Source: Asaia bogorensis (GTDB lineage Bacteria > Pseudomonadota > Alphaproteobacteria > Reyranellales > Reyranellaceae). From it: a stretch of DNA of 64,000 nt. The stretch is from positions 16,951 through 80,950 of the forward strand of contig CAMDCE010000018.1 in assembly GCA_945889625.1 (NCBI GenBank), in the 5' to 3' direction. Positions 44,241 to 56,227 of this stretch are shown here, in pieces. Position numbers and translations under genes: made by a program. How positions within the stretch are numbered: the stretch's first letter is position 1; each line of letters starts with the position of its first letter. The notes beneath the pieces are model-generated. The model was not told where the DNA came from. It saw nothing but the letters and a program-made list of their open reading frames with translations, and searched no databases.

Positions 44241-45224
44241 TCACTCCACTTTTACGTTGGCGTCCTCGAGAATTTTCTTCCACTTGGCGAACTCGGCCTT
44301 GTGGAAGGCTGCGAAGGCGGCGGGTGCCATCTCGGCAGGCGTCGGCAGATCCTGGCCAAGGTCTTCCATCCGCTTGCGAACGGCCGGGTCTTGCAGCGTG
44401 GCGATGGCCGCGGCGTTCAGCTTGGCAACGATCTCCGGCGGAGTGCCCTTGGGCGCCCACAGCCCGTGCCAGATCGCGACTTCCATGCCGGGAAAGCCCG
44501 CCTCCGCCGCCGTCGGGATGTCGGGCGCAGCGGCTGAACGAGCCTTGGCGGTGATCGCGTAGGCCTTGACCTTGCCGCCCTGCACCTGCGGCAGCGAATT
44601 CGAGGTCTGGTCGACCATGATCTGGATCTGGTTGGAGATCAGATCCTGGATCGCCGGGCCGGTGCCGCGATAGGGCACGAGCTGATACTTGGCGCCGGTG
44701 GCGTTGGTGAACGCGAGCGATCCCAGGTGCGAGCCCGAGCCCATGCCCGCTGTGCCGCCCGACACCTTCTCGGGATTGGCCTTGAGATACTCGACGAGTT
44801 CCTTGAGCGTCCTGGGCGGAAACGAAGTCGGGGACACTACCAGCATCGGATTGGACGGCAGCCGCGTGATCGGCTCGAGATCGTCGAGCAGGCTGTAGTT
44901 CAGGTTCTTGTAGATCGTACCATTGGCGACGTGGGTGCCGACATGGCCGATGCTGATCGTGTAGCCATCGGGTGCCGAACGCGCGACCTTGCCCACGGCG
45001 ATCGTGCCGGCCGCACCTGTCGTGTTGTCGATGACGAATGTCTGGCCGAGTTCCTTGCCCATGCGCTCGCCCACGATACGCGCCATCAAGTCGGTCGGCC
45101 CGCCGGCGGCGAACGGCACCACGATGGTGATCGGTTTGGCGGGATAGGCCTGCGCGCGGGCCGAACCAGTGGCCAGGGCGGCAAGGCCGCCCGGGAGCGA
45201 GGCGAGAGCGGTTCTGCGCAACAT
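44241..45224 (-). CDS. Tripartite tricarboxylate transporter substrate-binding protein (TctC/Bug family)
   Basis: The 327-residue precursor has a signal ending ATGSARAQ and the Bug sequence KPITIVVPFAAGGPTDLMAR. A strong GGAGGAGAAG ribosome site precedes the ATG. It follows the FAD oxidoreductase gene by 49 bases on the same strand and is probably the last gene of the long atu-like operon. No TctA/TctB membrane genes are near. It may bind a carboxylate intermediate, or serve a transporter encoded elsewhere. Confidence 0.92.
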   Translation of the reverse strand: MLRRTALASLPGGLAALATGSARAQAYPAKPITIVVPFAAGGPTDLMARIVGERMGKELGQTFVIDNTTGAAGTIAVGKVARSAPDGYTISIGHVGTHVANGTIYKNLNYSLLDDLEPITRLPSNPMLVVSPTSFPPRTLKELVEYLKANPEKVSGGTAGMGSGSHLGSLAFTNATGAKYQLVPYRGTGPAIQDLISNQIQIMVDQTSNSLPQVQGGKVKAYAITAKARSAAAPDIPTAAEAGFPGMEVAIWHGLWAPKGTPPEIVAKLNAAAIATLQDPAVRKRMEDLGQDLPTPAEMAPAAFAAFHKAEFAKWKKILEDANVKVE

Positions 45225-45273
45225 TTTGTCTTCTCCTCCCAGTTGGTCGCGACTGGCGTTCTTCAGAAGGATG

Positions 45274-46572
45274 CTAGTCGCACCGTTCCAGATTGTCGTA
45301 AAGCCGGGCCTGCAGCGCTTTTATGTCGATCTGGCGGACCGAGCCCGAGCCCGCCAGATCGAGCGCGTGGGCGGCCGCAGCACCTGTGGCGATGCACGGC
45401 CCCATGACCCTGACCGACGAAAGTGCGGCCGGATCGCCGTCGATGCAGCGGCCGACCGCCAGCAGGTTGTCGGCGCCCTCGGGGATCATCGAGCCCAGCG
45501 GCACATAGTGCATGTGGTCGTCGCCGAACTCCTCCCAATGCACGTCGTCGACGCGGTTGTGCAGCTCGATCGGCCAGGTGCAGCGCGCGACCGCATCGGC
45601 AAAGCGCGTGCCGGCGCGGATTTCGTCGGCCGTGATGTGGTGCCGGCCCTTGATCCAGCGCGTCATGCGGATGCCGGGCAGGCCGTAGAGGCGCACGCCC
45701 GCCTCGCCGAACGCGGCCCGGTAGTTTTCCTTGAGGAACTTCAGCAGCCGGTCGACCTGGTCGCGGCCGTCGAGCGTCATGCGCGAGGCCTCCAGCGGAT
45801 CGAGCGGCGTCGGCATGTGGGTCATGTTGACCAGGCAGCGGCCGCGGCCGGGCCGGGCGAAGAGGAAGCCATCGTGCCGGCGCAGGCCGCGCGCGGCTGC
45901 CTGTTCGCCGAGTCGCGTTTTCAGTTCGGCGCGGTCGACCTTGGCTAGTGCTGCCTCGTCGACGCCGTCCAGAATGGTCATCTGGGTGCCGAACACCGGC
46001 TCGGTGGGCTCGCGGCAGGCGAAGCCCGCCGCCCAGGCGAGTGCTGCATCGCCCGATGCATCGACGAAGCCTTGCGCGCGCACGTCGACGCCGCCGTAGC
46101 GGGTCTGGAAGGAGGCGCTTCTGATCCGCCCGCCGTCGCGCACGACGCCCGACAGCAGCGCGCCGGTGAGCGCAATCGCGCCGGACCTCTCGACGGCAGT
46201 CTCGATCCAGCGCGACAGGATCGTCTCGTCATAGAGCGCGATGGTGGTGTTGCGCCGGCCGCGCAGATAGTCGACGGCGCCGGTTGCCTCCAAATGCGTC
46301 AGGATTTCGGCGGCGATGCCGTGCGTCACCAGGTAGGGCTTGGGCCCGTTGGAGAACATGCCGCAGAACGAGCCGATGATGGAACCGACGGCCTGGCCGC
46401 CGAGGCTGGGCGCGGCGTCGCAGATCGCGACCTTGCGCCCCAGACGCGCTGCCTCGACCGCGGCCGAGACGCCGGCGACGCCGGCTCCCAGCACGCAGAG
46501 GTCGACGTCCAGCACGCGCGCCGGCGCAGCCGCCGGCCGGGTCGAGATCCGCGTGTCGAGGTTCAACGCCAT
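45274..46572 (-). CDS. FAD-dependent oxidoreductase
   Basis: This 432-residue flavoprotein has the N-terminal LCVLGAGVAGVSAAVEAARLG motif and FVDASGDAALAWAAG (the second FAD-binding motif). The C-terminal LLAVGRCIDGDPAALSSVRVMGPC is a feature of FAD-dependent oxidases annotated as FAD_oxidored. Its start overlaps the ABC permease gene by 10 bases, so it is translated with the transporter. The reaction is not known. In this setting it may act on the transported compound. Confidence 0.85.
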   Translation of the reverse strand: MALNLDTRISTRPAAAPARVLDVDLCVLGAGVAGVSAAVEAARLGRKVAICDAAPSLGGQAVGSIIGSFCGMFSNGPKPYLVTHGIAAEILTHLEATGAVDYLRGRRNTTIALYDETILSRWIETAVERSGAIALTGALLSGVVRDGGRIRSASFQTRYGGVDVRAQGFVDASGDAALAWAAGFACREPTEPVFGTQMTILDGVDEAALAKVDRAELKTRLGEQAAARGLRRHDGFLFARPGRGRCLVNMTHMPTPLDPLEASRMTLDGRDQVDRLLKFLKENYRAAFGEAGVRLYGLPGIRMTRWIKGRHHITADEIRAGTRFADAVARCTWPIELHNRVDDVHWEEFGDDHMHYVPLGSMIPEGADNLLAVGRCIDGDPAALSSVRVMGPCIATGAAAAHALDLAGSGSVRQIDIKALQARLYDNLERCD

Positions 46573-47351
46573 CGCAGCATCCGCTGTTCGATCGTGCCCA
46601 GCCCCCAGGAGATCAGCAGGCCGAGGATGGAGAGCAATACCACGCCGGCCACGAGCTGGTCGGTCTGCATCAGGTTGCCGGCCGACAGCACGAAGGCGCC
46701 GATGCCGTGCTGCGCGCCGATCATCTCGGCCGCGACCAGCAGCAGCAGTGCCACCGAGGACGAGATGCGGAAGCCCGCCAGTATGCCGGGCATGGCGCCG
46801 GGCAGCAGGATCTTGCGCACGATGTCGGTCGCCGGCAGGCCGAAGCTCTGGCCCATGCGGATGAGGTTGCGCGGCACCGAATCGCAGGCGCTGTAGGCCG
46901 AGATCGCGGTCGGGAAGAACACGCCGAGCGCTATCGTGGCGATCTTGGACGGCTCGCCGATGCCGAACCACAGGATCAAGAGCGGCAGCAGTGCGATCTT
47001 GGGGATCGGGAACAGCGCCGACACGACCGGCAGGCCGGCGGCCCGCGCCGCCGAGAAGATCCCCATGGCGAGGCCGAAGGCCAGTCCCACGGCGGTGCCT
47101 ATGATCCAGCCCGGGATCAGGCGCCGGAGCGATGCGTCGACGCTGTCAACCAGCGTGCCGTCGAGCCACAGCCCGTGCAGCGCCCGCACGACGCTCACCG
47201 GGCTCGGCATGAAGAGGGCCGGCAGCAGGCCCGCGCTCGAGGACGCCTGCCACAGGCCGATCAGCACGACGAACACGATCCACGGCAGCGCGCGGCGCGG
47301 CACCGGGTTGAAGCCGCCGCCGCGAAACGGGACTTGCCGGCGCTCAGACAT
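46563..47351 (-). CDS. ABC transporter permease, SsuC/TauC-like
   Basis: This 262-residue permease has six hydrophobic segments. It shows the BPD-transport coupling stretch NLIRMGQSFGLPATDIVRKIL, a variant of EAA-G, and LPGAMPGILAGFRIS. It overlaps the ATPase gene by 8 bases and the FAD oxidoreductase gene by 10. A dedicated periplasmic binding protein is missing in the cluster; only a TctC-type protein is close. The substrate may be an organic acid, a sulfonate or an unrelated nitrate/taurine-like compound. Confidence 0.9.
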   Translation of the reverse strand: MSERRQVPFRGGGFNPVPRRALPWIVFVVLIGLWQASSSAGLLPALFMPSPVSVVRALHGLWLDGTLVDSVDASLRRLIPGWIIGTAVGLAFGLAMGIFSAARAAGLPVVSALFPIPKIALLPLLILWFGIGEPSKIATIALGVFFPTAISAYSACDSVPRNLIRMGQSFGLPATDIVRKILLPGAMPGILAGFRISSSVALLLLVAAEMIGAQHGIGAFVLSAGNLMQTDQLVAGVVLLSILGLLISWGLGTIEQRMLRWR

Positions 47352-48117
47352 GCTGCATCTCGCGGTCGGCGGTGGCGGCCTCGTCGCGGATCAGCGCCCA
47401 CAGCCTGCGATGCACGTCGACCAGCAGGCTGGTGTGTTCGGGCCGCCCGCGCTCGGCCACCGGCACGTCGATCGCCAGGATCTCGCGCACCTTGCCGGGC
47501 CGGCGCGACAGCACGACGACCCGGTCGGCAAGGCGCGCCGCCTCCTCGAGATTGTGGGTGACGTAGACGCGCGTACTCTTCTCGCGCGCCCAGATCTTCA
47601 AGAGATCCTCCATCAGGAGTTCGCGCGTCTGGGCATCGAGCGCCGAGAGGGGCTCGTCGAGCAGCAGCACGGCCGGCCGCACCACCAGGGCGCGGGCGAT
47701 GCCGACCCGCTGGCGCATGCCGCCGGAAAGTTGCTTGGGAAACGCCGCAGCAAACTCGGTGAGGCCGGTGAGGGCCAGCGCCGCGGCCGCGCGCTCGAGC
47801 CGCTCGTTTGCGGCGAGCGCACGATGCTCGAGCGCCAGCGCCACATTGTCGGCGACACAGCGCCACGGCAGCAGCGCGAAGTCCTGGAAGATGTAGGTGA
47901 AGGGATTGAGCGAATCGGCCAGAACCGGGCCCGACAGCGTCACCTTACCGGCGCTCGGCTGCAGCAGGCCGCCCAGGATGCCGAGCAGGGTCGACTTGCC
48001 GCAGCCCGACGGGCCGATCAGCGCTACCGTCTCGCCGTCGGCGATATCGAGATTGATCGCTTCGAGGGCCTCGACCGCGCCATAGCGATGGGCGACGCCC
48101 TCAACGTGCAGCGGCAT
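47344..48117 (-). CDS. ABC transporter ATPase, SsuB/TauB-like
   Basis: This 257-residue ATPase has GPSGCGKSTLLG (Walker A), QLSGGMRQRVGIARAL (signature), VLLLDEPLSALD (Walker B) and the H-loop THNLEEA. It starts inside the end of the acyl-CoA carboxylase alpha gene (17-base overlap), so expression follows that gene. The ATPase and permease pair with each other and are embedded in the catabolic operon, which suggests import of the operon's substrate. Confidence 0.92.
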   Translation of the reverse strand: MPLHVEGVAHRYGAVEALEAINLDIADGETVALIGPSGCGKSTLLGILGGLLQPSAGKVTLSGPVLADSLNPFTYIFQDFALLPWRCVADNVALALEHRALAANERLERAAAALALTGLTEFAAAFPKQLSGGMRQRVGIARALVVRPAVLLLDEPLSALDAQTRELLMEDLLKIWAREKSTRVYVTHNLEEAARLADRVVVLSRRPGKVREILAIDVPVAERGRPEHTSLLVDVHRRLWALIRDEAATADREMQHV

Positions 48118-49993
48118 CGGTCGCCATTGTCACCAGAACCGTCCGGTTGGCGACCTGCTGGCCCTCCTGCACCGACACCGATTCGATGGAGGCATCGAGG
48201 ACCGCCTTGATCTGATGCTGGATCTTCATCGCCTCCAGCACGACCAGCGTCTGGCCACGCGTGACCCTGTCGCCGGCTGCGACCTTGATGGCCACGATGC
48301 GGCCGTCCATCGGCGCGCGCAGCTTGCCATCGCTGCCCGCCGCCGCGGAGGCTGGTGGAGCGTAGGTCCGGTCGGTGAAACGCACGGTGAGCGCCTCGAG
48401 ATCGACCACGATATCGTCGCCGTCGATATGGTAAGGCGCGCTGCCGTCGAGCTGCGCGACATCGTCCGGGCTGACGAGGATCGTGCGTTCGCTGTCGCCG
48501 ACCGCGAGCCTGATCGGCGTCGGTTCGGGGTTGGAATTGCGCCAGCCGCGCAGCGCTGCCGGGTAGCGCTCGGCCGACTGCCGCCACAGCAGCGCCGCCG
48601 CCAGCGCCCAGTGACGTGCCGTCACCTCCGGCGGCTTCAGCGCCTCGCCGGTGAAATTCCGGCCGATGAAGGCGGTCGTTGCCTTGCCCCTGGCGAACTC
48701 GGGATGCTCGAGCAGGCGGATCAGGAAGTGCCGGTTGGTGGTGGGACCCAGCACGACCGTGTCACGCAACGCCTGGACCAGCCGTGTGCGGGCTTGCTCG
48801 CGCGTGTGGCCGGTTGCGATCACCTTGGCGATCATGGGATCGTAGAACGGCGAGATGGCGAGCCCGTCCTTCATGCCGTGATCGACGCGAATGCCGGCCC
48901 CCGTCGCCGGACGCCAAACGTCGAAGCGCCCGGTCTGCGGCAGGAAGCCGGCATAGGCGTCCTCGGCATAGAGCCGGACTTCGATCGCATGGCCGCCGAA
49001 GCGCACCTGCTCCTGGGTGAGCGGCAGCTTCTCGCCGGCGGCGACCTTGAACTGCCAGGCCACGAGATCCTGGCCGGTGATCGCCTCGGTGACGGGATGC
49101 TCGACTTGCAGGCGGGTGTTCATCTCGAGGAAATAGAACGCGCCGTCTGCAGCGAGCAGGAATTCGACCGTGCCGGCGCCGCGATAGCCGATCGCCTTGG
49201 CGGCGGCGACCGCGGCGGCACCCATGCGGTCGCGCAGGACGGCGTTGACAGCGGGAGAGGGCGCCTCCTCGATCACCTTCTGATGGCGGCGCTGCACCGA
49301 GCAGTCGCGCTCGCCGAGATGGATGACGTTGCCGTGGTTGTCAGCGAAGACCTGGATCTCGACGTGGCGGGCATCGACCACGGCCTTTTCCAGGATCAGC
49401 TCGCCCGAGCCGAAGGCGCTCTCGGCCTCGGCGCGCGCCGTGCGGATCGCCTCGAGGAGATCGTCGGTGCGCTCGACCAGCCGCATGCCGCGACCGCCGC
49501 CTCCAGCGGCCGCCTTGACCATGACCGGCAGCCCGATCTTGCGCGCCTCTTTCTCGAGATGCCCGTCGCCCTGGTCGGCGCCCTGATATCCCGGCACGCA
49601 GGGAACACCGGCGTCGATCATGCGCCGTTTGGCGGCGGCCTTGTTTCCCATGGCCGCGATGGCGGCGGGCGGCGGGCCGATGAAGACCAGGCCCGCCTTC
49701 TCGCAGGCGGCGGCAAAGGTCTCGTTCTCGGACAGAAAACCGTAGCCGGGGTGGATCGCGTCGGCGCCCGATTTGTGCGCGGCCTCGAGAATGCGGTCGA
49801 TGCTGAGATAGCTCTCGCCGACCGGCGGCGGGCCGATGCGCACAGCCTCGTCGGCGAAGGCCACGTGCGGTGCGTCCCTGTCGGCGTCGGAATAGACCGC
49901 GACGGAGCGATAGCCCATCGCCTTGGCCGTCCGCATGATCCTCCAGGCGATCTCGCCGCGGTTGGCGACCAGGATCTTGCCGAATGCCGTCAT
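48101..49993 (-). CDS. atuF: Acyl-CoA carboxylase alpha subunit (biotin carboxylase/BCCP; AtuF or MccA type)
   Basis: This 630-residue protein starts MTAFGKILVANRGEIAWRIM. Biotin carboxylase motifs include KAAAGGGGRGMR (ATP grasp), HLGERDCSVQRRHQK and EMNTRLQVEHPVTE. A C-terminal biotinyl domain has VLEAMKIQH, with the Lys as biotin site. With the beta subunit at 53635-55251 it would carboxylate geranyl-CoA or methylcrotonyl-CoA. The neighbour set favours the atu (geranyl) pathway, but residues alone do not decide. It overlaps the cupin gene by ATGA. The symbol is a family-level suggestion. Confidence 0.8.
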   Translation of the reverse strand: MTAFGKILVANRGEIAWRIMRTAKAMGYRSVAVYSDADRDAPHVAFADEAVRIGPPPVGESYLSIDRILEAAHKSGADAIHPGYGFLSENETFAAACEKAGLVFIGPPPAAIAAMGNKAAAKRRMIDAGVPCVPGYQGADQGDGHLEKEARKIGLPVMVKAAAGGGGRGMRLVERTDDLLEAIRTARAEAESAFGSGELILEKAVVDARHVEIQVFADNHGNVIHLGERDCSVQRRHQKVIEEAPSPAVNAVLRDRMGAAAVAAAKAIGYRGAGTVEFLLAADGAFYFLEMNTRLQVEHPVTEAITGQDLVAWQFKVAAGEKLPLTQEQVRFGGHAIEVRLYAEDAYAGFLPQTGRFDVWRPATGAGIRVDHGMKDGLAISPFYDPMIAKVIATGHTREQARTRLVQALRDTVVLGPTTNRHFLIRLLEHPEFARGKATTAFIGRNFTGEALKPPEVTARHWALAAALLWRQSAERYPAALRGWRNSNPEPTPIRLAVGDSERTILVSPDDVAQLDGSAPYHIDGDDIVVDLEALTVRFTDRTYAPPASAAAGSDGKLRAPMDGRIVAIKVAAGDRVTRGQTLVVLEAMKIQHQIKAVLDASIESVSVQEGQQVANRTVLVTMATDAAAR

Positions 49994-50463
49994 TTCAGAG
50001 GCCGTCCGCCCGCAGTGAAGTAACCTCCGCTGCCACCATTCTCGCGATACATCATCGCGATGTCGGGATAGTGCGCGATCTCGTCGACGGTGCGCGTGCC
50101 GACTTCGAGTATGCGAACGACCGAGGCGGACCGGTTGACGAGATGATGGCCGTTGCCGCTGCCGGCACGAAAGCCCGCGGTCATGCCGGGCGTCAGGACC
50201 GTTTCGCCTTCGTCCGTCACCAACACGACCTCGCCTTCGAGCACATAGACAAGCTCGTCCTGCCGCTCGTGCCAGTGCCGCTGGGATGACCAAGCGCCGG
50301 GTGGCAACTCCAACTGATTGACGCCGAACTGGGACAGCCCGAAGGCATCGCCCAGCCGTGTTCGGCGGCGCTCCCGACAAGGCACGTCGTGCGGCGCGGG
50401 GTAGGCTGTCCCGATCTTTGCCGGCAAATCGGCTGCGCGTACTGCAACGGGTATCGCTGACAT
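49990..50463 (-). CDS. Cupin-domain protein inserted in the atu-like operon
   Basis: The protein has 157 residues from ATG 50463; its GGAG ribosome site lies nine bases away, while the in-frame ATG at 50472 is too close to it. The cupin core is WHERQDELVYVLEGEVVLV with His and Glu ligands and a later GNGHHLVNRS. No reaction is assigned. It is placed between the hydratase gene and the carboxylase alpha gene, where the atuC-D-E-F order of Pseudomonas has no gene, so it may be an accessory enzyme or regulator. Confidence 0.8.
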   Translation of the reverse strand: MSAIPVAVRAADLPAKIGTAYPAPHDVPCRERRRTRLGDAFGLSQFGVNQLELPPGAWSSQRHWHERQDELVYVLEGEVVLVTDEGETVLTPGMTAGFRAGSGNGHHLVNRSASVVRILEVGTRTVDEIAHYPDIAMMYRENGGSGGYFTAGGRPLK

Positions 50464-50480
50464 GGTGTGCATCTCCGGTA

Positions 50481-51311
50481 TCACTCGATCGCCCATTTCG
50501 GCGGCCGCTTCTCGGCGAATGCGCGCAGGCCTTCGGCGGCCTCGGGGCTGCGCCGCGCCTCGGCGAACTTGTCGGCGGCGAAATCGAGGACCTGGTTGAG
50601 CGGCTCGCTGCCGACCTTCATCACCACGGCCTTGGTCGCTGCATTGGCCATGGGGGCGCACCGATCGATCTGCTTCAGGACTTCCTCGAGCTTGATGTCG
50701 AGACCAGCGGAGTCCTTAACGAGATAGTGAGCGATGCCGAGGCGATGGGCCTCCGGGCCCTTGAAGCGCGCGGCGGTCAGCGCGAGATGCCGGGTCTGCG
50801 GCACGCCGATGCGTGCGGCCACGAAAGGAGCGATCTGGGCCGGCACGATGCCGATCGCCGTCTCGCTCATGGCAAAGCCCGCATCCTCGGTGCAGATCGC
50901 CACGTCGGAGACGCAAAGGATGCCGAAGCCGCCGGCAATGGCGTAGCCCTCGACCGCCGCCACGACGACCTGCGGCGTGGTGTTGACCATCTCGAGGAAT
51001 GTGCCGAACTCGCGGTTGCCGAGCGCGATCGGGTCCTTCTCGCCCAGCCTCGGCTTGTCGCCCAGGCTCTGCTCCATGTTCTTGAGATCGGCGCCGGCGC
51101 AGAAGGTGCCGCCGGCGCCGCGCAGGATCACCACCTTGATGTCGCGCCGCGCGCGCAGGTTCTCGAACACCGTGCGCAGCTCGCCGATCAGAGTCGGATT
51201 GAGCGCGTTCTTGACCTGCGGCCGATTGAGCGTGACGTGGAGGCGCGAGCGCTCGCGGCGGAGCAGCAGCGTGTCGTACCTGGAGGCGAATTCCGGCATG
51301 ACGTCCCCCAT
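50481..51311 (-). CDS. atuE: Enoyl-CoA hydratase/isomerase (AtuE-like)
   Basis: This 276-residue crotonase-family protein has VTLNRPQVKNALN, the oxyanion-hole stretch GTFCAGADLK and AVEGYAIAGGFGIL. The second catalytic Glu position is kept in AMSETAIGIVP. The first (Glu144 of rat hydratase) is replaced, since the segment reads GGFGIL where ELA is expected. In the atu pathway this position would hydrate isohexenylglutaconyl-CoA. An alternative start is ATG 51299. The stop lies 17 bases before the cupin start. Confidence 0.8.
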   Translation of the reverse strand: MGDVMPEFASRYDTLLLRRERSRLHVTLNRPQVKNALNPTLIGELRTVFENLRARRDIKVVILRGAGGTFCAGADLKNMEQSLGDKPRLGEKDPIALGNREFGTFLEMVNTTPQVVVAAVEGYAIAGGFGILCVSDVAICTEDAGFAMSETAIGIVPAQIAPFVAARIGVPQTRHLALTAARFKGPEAHRLGIAHYLVKDSAGLDIKLEEVLKQIDRCAPMANAATKAVVMKVGSEPLNQVLDFAADKFAEARRSPEAAEGLRAFAEKRPPKWAIE

Positions 51312-52471
51312 CAGCGGTTTTCCAGCCGTGGCAGGGTGCCCATCAGCTTGGAGATGATCTGCAGCATCACTTCATCGGCGCCGCCGCCGATCGAGGCCAG
51401 GCGCGAATCGCGGAAGGCGCGCGCCGTCGGAGATTCCCAGAGATAGCCGGCGCCGCCCCAATATTGCAGGCAGCCGTCCGTGACCAGCCGCATCATGCGG
51501 CCGGCCTTGAGCTTGGCCATCGAGGCCAGCATGGTGACGTCGTTGCCGGCGAGATAGTCCTCGCAGGCCCGGTAGCAGAGCGAGCGCACCAGCTCGATCT
51601 CGGTGCGCAGCTCCGCGAGCTTGAAGTGAATGACCTGGTTGTCGAGCAGCGGCTTGCCGAACACCTTGCGCTCGCGGGTGTATTCGACCGTCTCGTCGAT
51701 CAGCCGCTCCATGCCGACCACGCCGCTGATCGCCCCCCACAGCCGCTCTTCCTGGAACTGCTGCATCTGATAGACGAAGCCCATGCCTTCCTGGCCGATC
51801 AGGTAACGCACCGGCACCTTGACCTCGTCGAAGAAGATCTGCGCGGTGTCGGAACTCCTCATGCCGAGCTTGTCGAGTTTCTTCACCACCTGCACGGCCT
51901 TGGTCTTCATGGGCAGGCAGATCAGCGACTTGTTCTTGTGCGCCGGGCCTTCGCCGGTGCCGGCGAGCAGGCACATCCAGTCGGCCTGGGTGCCGTTGGT
52001 CGTCCACATCTTGCCGCCGTTGATGACGTAGTCGCCGCCAACCCGCTTGGCCGTGGTCTTGATCGAGGCGACGTCGGAGCCGGCGCCGACTTCGGAGACG
52101 CCGAGGCAGGCCACGTAGTCGCCGCTGATCGACGGTGTCAGGAACTCCTTGCGCAACTCGTCGCTGCCGTAGCGGGCAAGGGCGGGCGTCGCCATGTCGG
52201 TCTGCACGCCGATCGCCATCGGCACCGAGCCACAATGGATGTTGCCCAGCTCCTCGGCCATCACCATGGCGTAGGAATAATCGAGCCCCATGCCGCCGTA
52301 TTCGACCGGCTTGTGGATGCCGAGCAGCCCGGCATCGCCCAGCTTCTTGAAGACCTGGTGGGCGGGGAAGATACCTTCTTCTTCCCACTGGTCGACGTGG
52401 GGATTGATGTCCTTGTCGATGATCGCCCGCAGCGTGCGGCGGATCTCGGCATGTTCCTGGGTGAACAGCAT
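51311..52471 (-). CDS. atuD: Acyl-CoA dehydrogenase, AtuD-like, copy A
   Basis: This 386-residue enzyme has CLGVSEVGAGSDVASIKTTA, the FAD/substrate block, and QYWGGAGYLWESP near residues 336-347. Glu346 matches the MCAD-type base position, and Glu242 in FQEERL matches the isovaleryl-CoA-dehydrogenase-type position, so both candidate bases are present. The sequence follows the AtuD group (citronellyl-CoA dehydrogenase) by its whole pattern. It is the second of two tandem paralogues, abutting copy B. The substrate is a predicted branched or terpenoid acyl-CoA. Confidence 0.85.
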   Translation of the reverse strand: MLFTQEHAEIRRTLRAIIDKDINPHVDQWEEEGIFPAHQVFKKLGDAGLLGIHKPVEYGGMGLDYSYAMVMAEELGNIHCGSVPMAIGVQTDMATPALARYGSDELRKEFLTPSISGDYVACLGVSEVGAGSDVASIKTTAKRVGGDYVINGGKMWTTNGTQADWMCLLAGTGEGPAHKNKSLICLPMKTKAVQVVKKLDKLGMRSSDTAQIFFDEVKVPVRYLIGQEGMGFVYQMQQFQEERLWGAISGVVGMERLIDETVEYTRERKVFGKPLLDNQVIHFKLAELRTEIELVRSLCYRACEDYLAGNDVTMLASMAKLKAGRMMRLVTDGCLQYWGGAGYLWESPTARAFRDSRLASIGGGADEVMLQIISKLMGTLPRLENR

Positions 52472-53632
<1,161 letters not shown>

Positions 53633-53634
53633 CT

Positions 53635-55251
<1,617 letters not shown>

Positions 55252-55256
55252 GGTCG

Positions 55257-56123
55257 TCAGCCGCCCAGCACTTTGGGCGTCACGGCGAGATGGAAGCCGT
55301 CGAAGGGCTTGGAGCGGTCGGTCGTCACCAGATCCATCGAGCGGTTGCCGAGCGGCACGCCGCCGTCGATCCTGATCTCGGTGCCGGTGATGTAGGCTGC
55401 CGCATCGCTCAGCAGGAAGCAGACGACGGCCGAGACCTCGCTTTCGGTGCCGAGCCGGCCGAGCGGGCAATAATTCTTGAGCTTGGGAATGCGTTCCTTG
55501 AACTCGCCCTGGTAGGTGTCCATGCCCGACGATGCGATCCAGCCCGGCGAGACAGAGTTCACGCGCACGGCGGCATAGGCCCATTCGTGGGCCAGCGTCA
55601 TGGAGAGGTTCACCATGCCGGCGCGGGCGGCGCCGGTGTGGGCCATGTTGGGAAAGCCGTTCCGCATGTCGGCGGCCATGTTGACAATCGAGCCGCCGGT
55701 CTTTTCCATCGACTGGGTGAAGACCTCGCGGCTGACGATGAAGCCGCCGGTCAGGTTGTTGCGCACCACGACGTCGAAACCCTTGGCGCTCATGTCGACG
55801 GCGGCAGCAGGGAATTGGCCGCCGGCGTTGTTGAACAGGCCGTGGATGCGGCCGCGACCGGCGACGATCGCCGCGACCGCGTCCTTCACCTGGGCCTCCT
55901 CGCGGATGTCGAAGGCATGGCTCTCGCAGGAGCCGCCGGCAGCCTCGATCTCGCCTTTCACGGTGGCCAACTTGTCGGGCTTGCGGCCGGTGATCACGAC
56001 ATGCGCACCGAGGGCTGCGATTTCGTGCGCCGTGCAGCGGCCGATGCCGCTGCCGCCTCCGGTCACGACAATGGTCTGGCCCTCAAACAATCCCGGTTTG
56101 AAGACCGAGCGATACGACGGCAT
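55257..56123 (-). CDS. atuG: SDR family protein, AtuG/PECR-like
   Basis: This 288-residue protein is the first gene of the atu-like operon. It has IVVTGGGSGIGRCTAHEI (TGxxxGIG) and NNAGGQFPA. The usual Tyr-x3-Lys is replaced: the segment reads HTGAARAGMVNL. This pattern is shared with peroxisomal trans-2-enoyl-CoA reductase (PECR) and AtuG, so it probably is a reductase of enoyl-CoA rather than a classical alcohol dehydrogenase. It is preceded by a 22-base dyad at 56166-56187. The symbol is a family-level suggestion. Confidence 0.8.
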   Translation of the reverse strand: MPSYRSVFKPGLFEGQTIVVTGGGSGIGRCTAHEIAALGAHVVITGRKPDKLATVKGEIEAAGGSCESHAFDIREEAQVKDAVAAIVAGRGRIHGLFNNAGGQFPAAAVDMSAKGFDVVVRNNLTGGFIVSREVFTQSMEKTGGSIVNMAADMRNGFPNMAHTGAARAGMVNLSMTLAHEWAYAAVRVNSVSPGWIASSGMDTYQGEFKERIPKLKNYCPLGRLGTESEVSAVVCFLLSDAAAYITGTEIRIDGGVPLGNRSMDLVTTDRSKPFDGFHLAVTPKVLGG

Positions 56124-56165
56124 GTTTCCTCCGGACGCCCTGAACGGCCGTTTATCGGCCTCTAT

Positions 56166-56187
56166 TTGACGTTTACGTAAAGGTCAA
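56166..56187. promoter_or_regulatory. 22-base near-perfect dyad in the atu/SCP2 divergent promoter
   Basis: The sequence begins TTGAC, has the palindromic centre TTTACGTAAA and ends GTCAA; only one base pair of the eleven is mismatched. It starts 42 bases upstream of the SDR start and ends 40 bases before the SCP2 start. It resembles MerR-family (LiuR-type) or TetR-type sites of acyl-CoA catabolic operons. No regulator gene is adjacent. Confidence 0.7.
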
Positions 56188-56227
56188 GTAAGCCCCCCAG
56201 ACCATTCGCCGACGAGAGGGGATCGAC

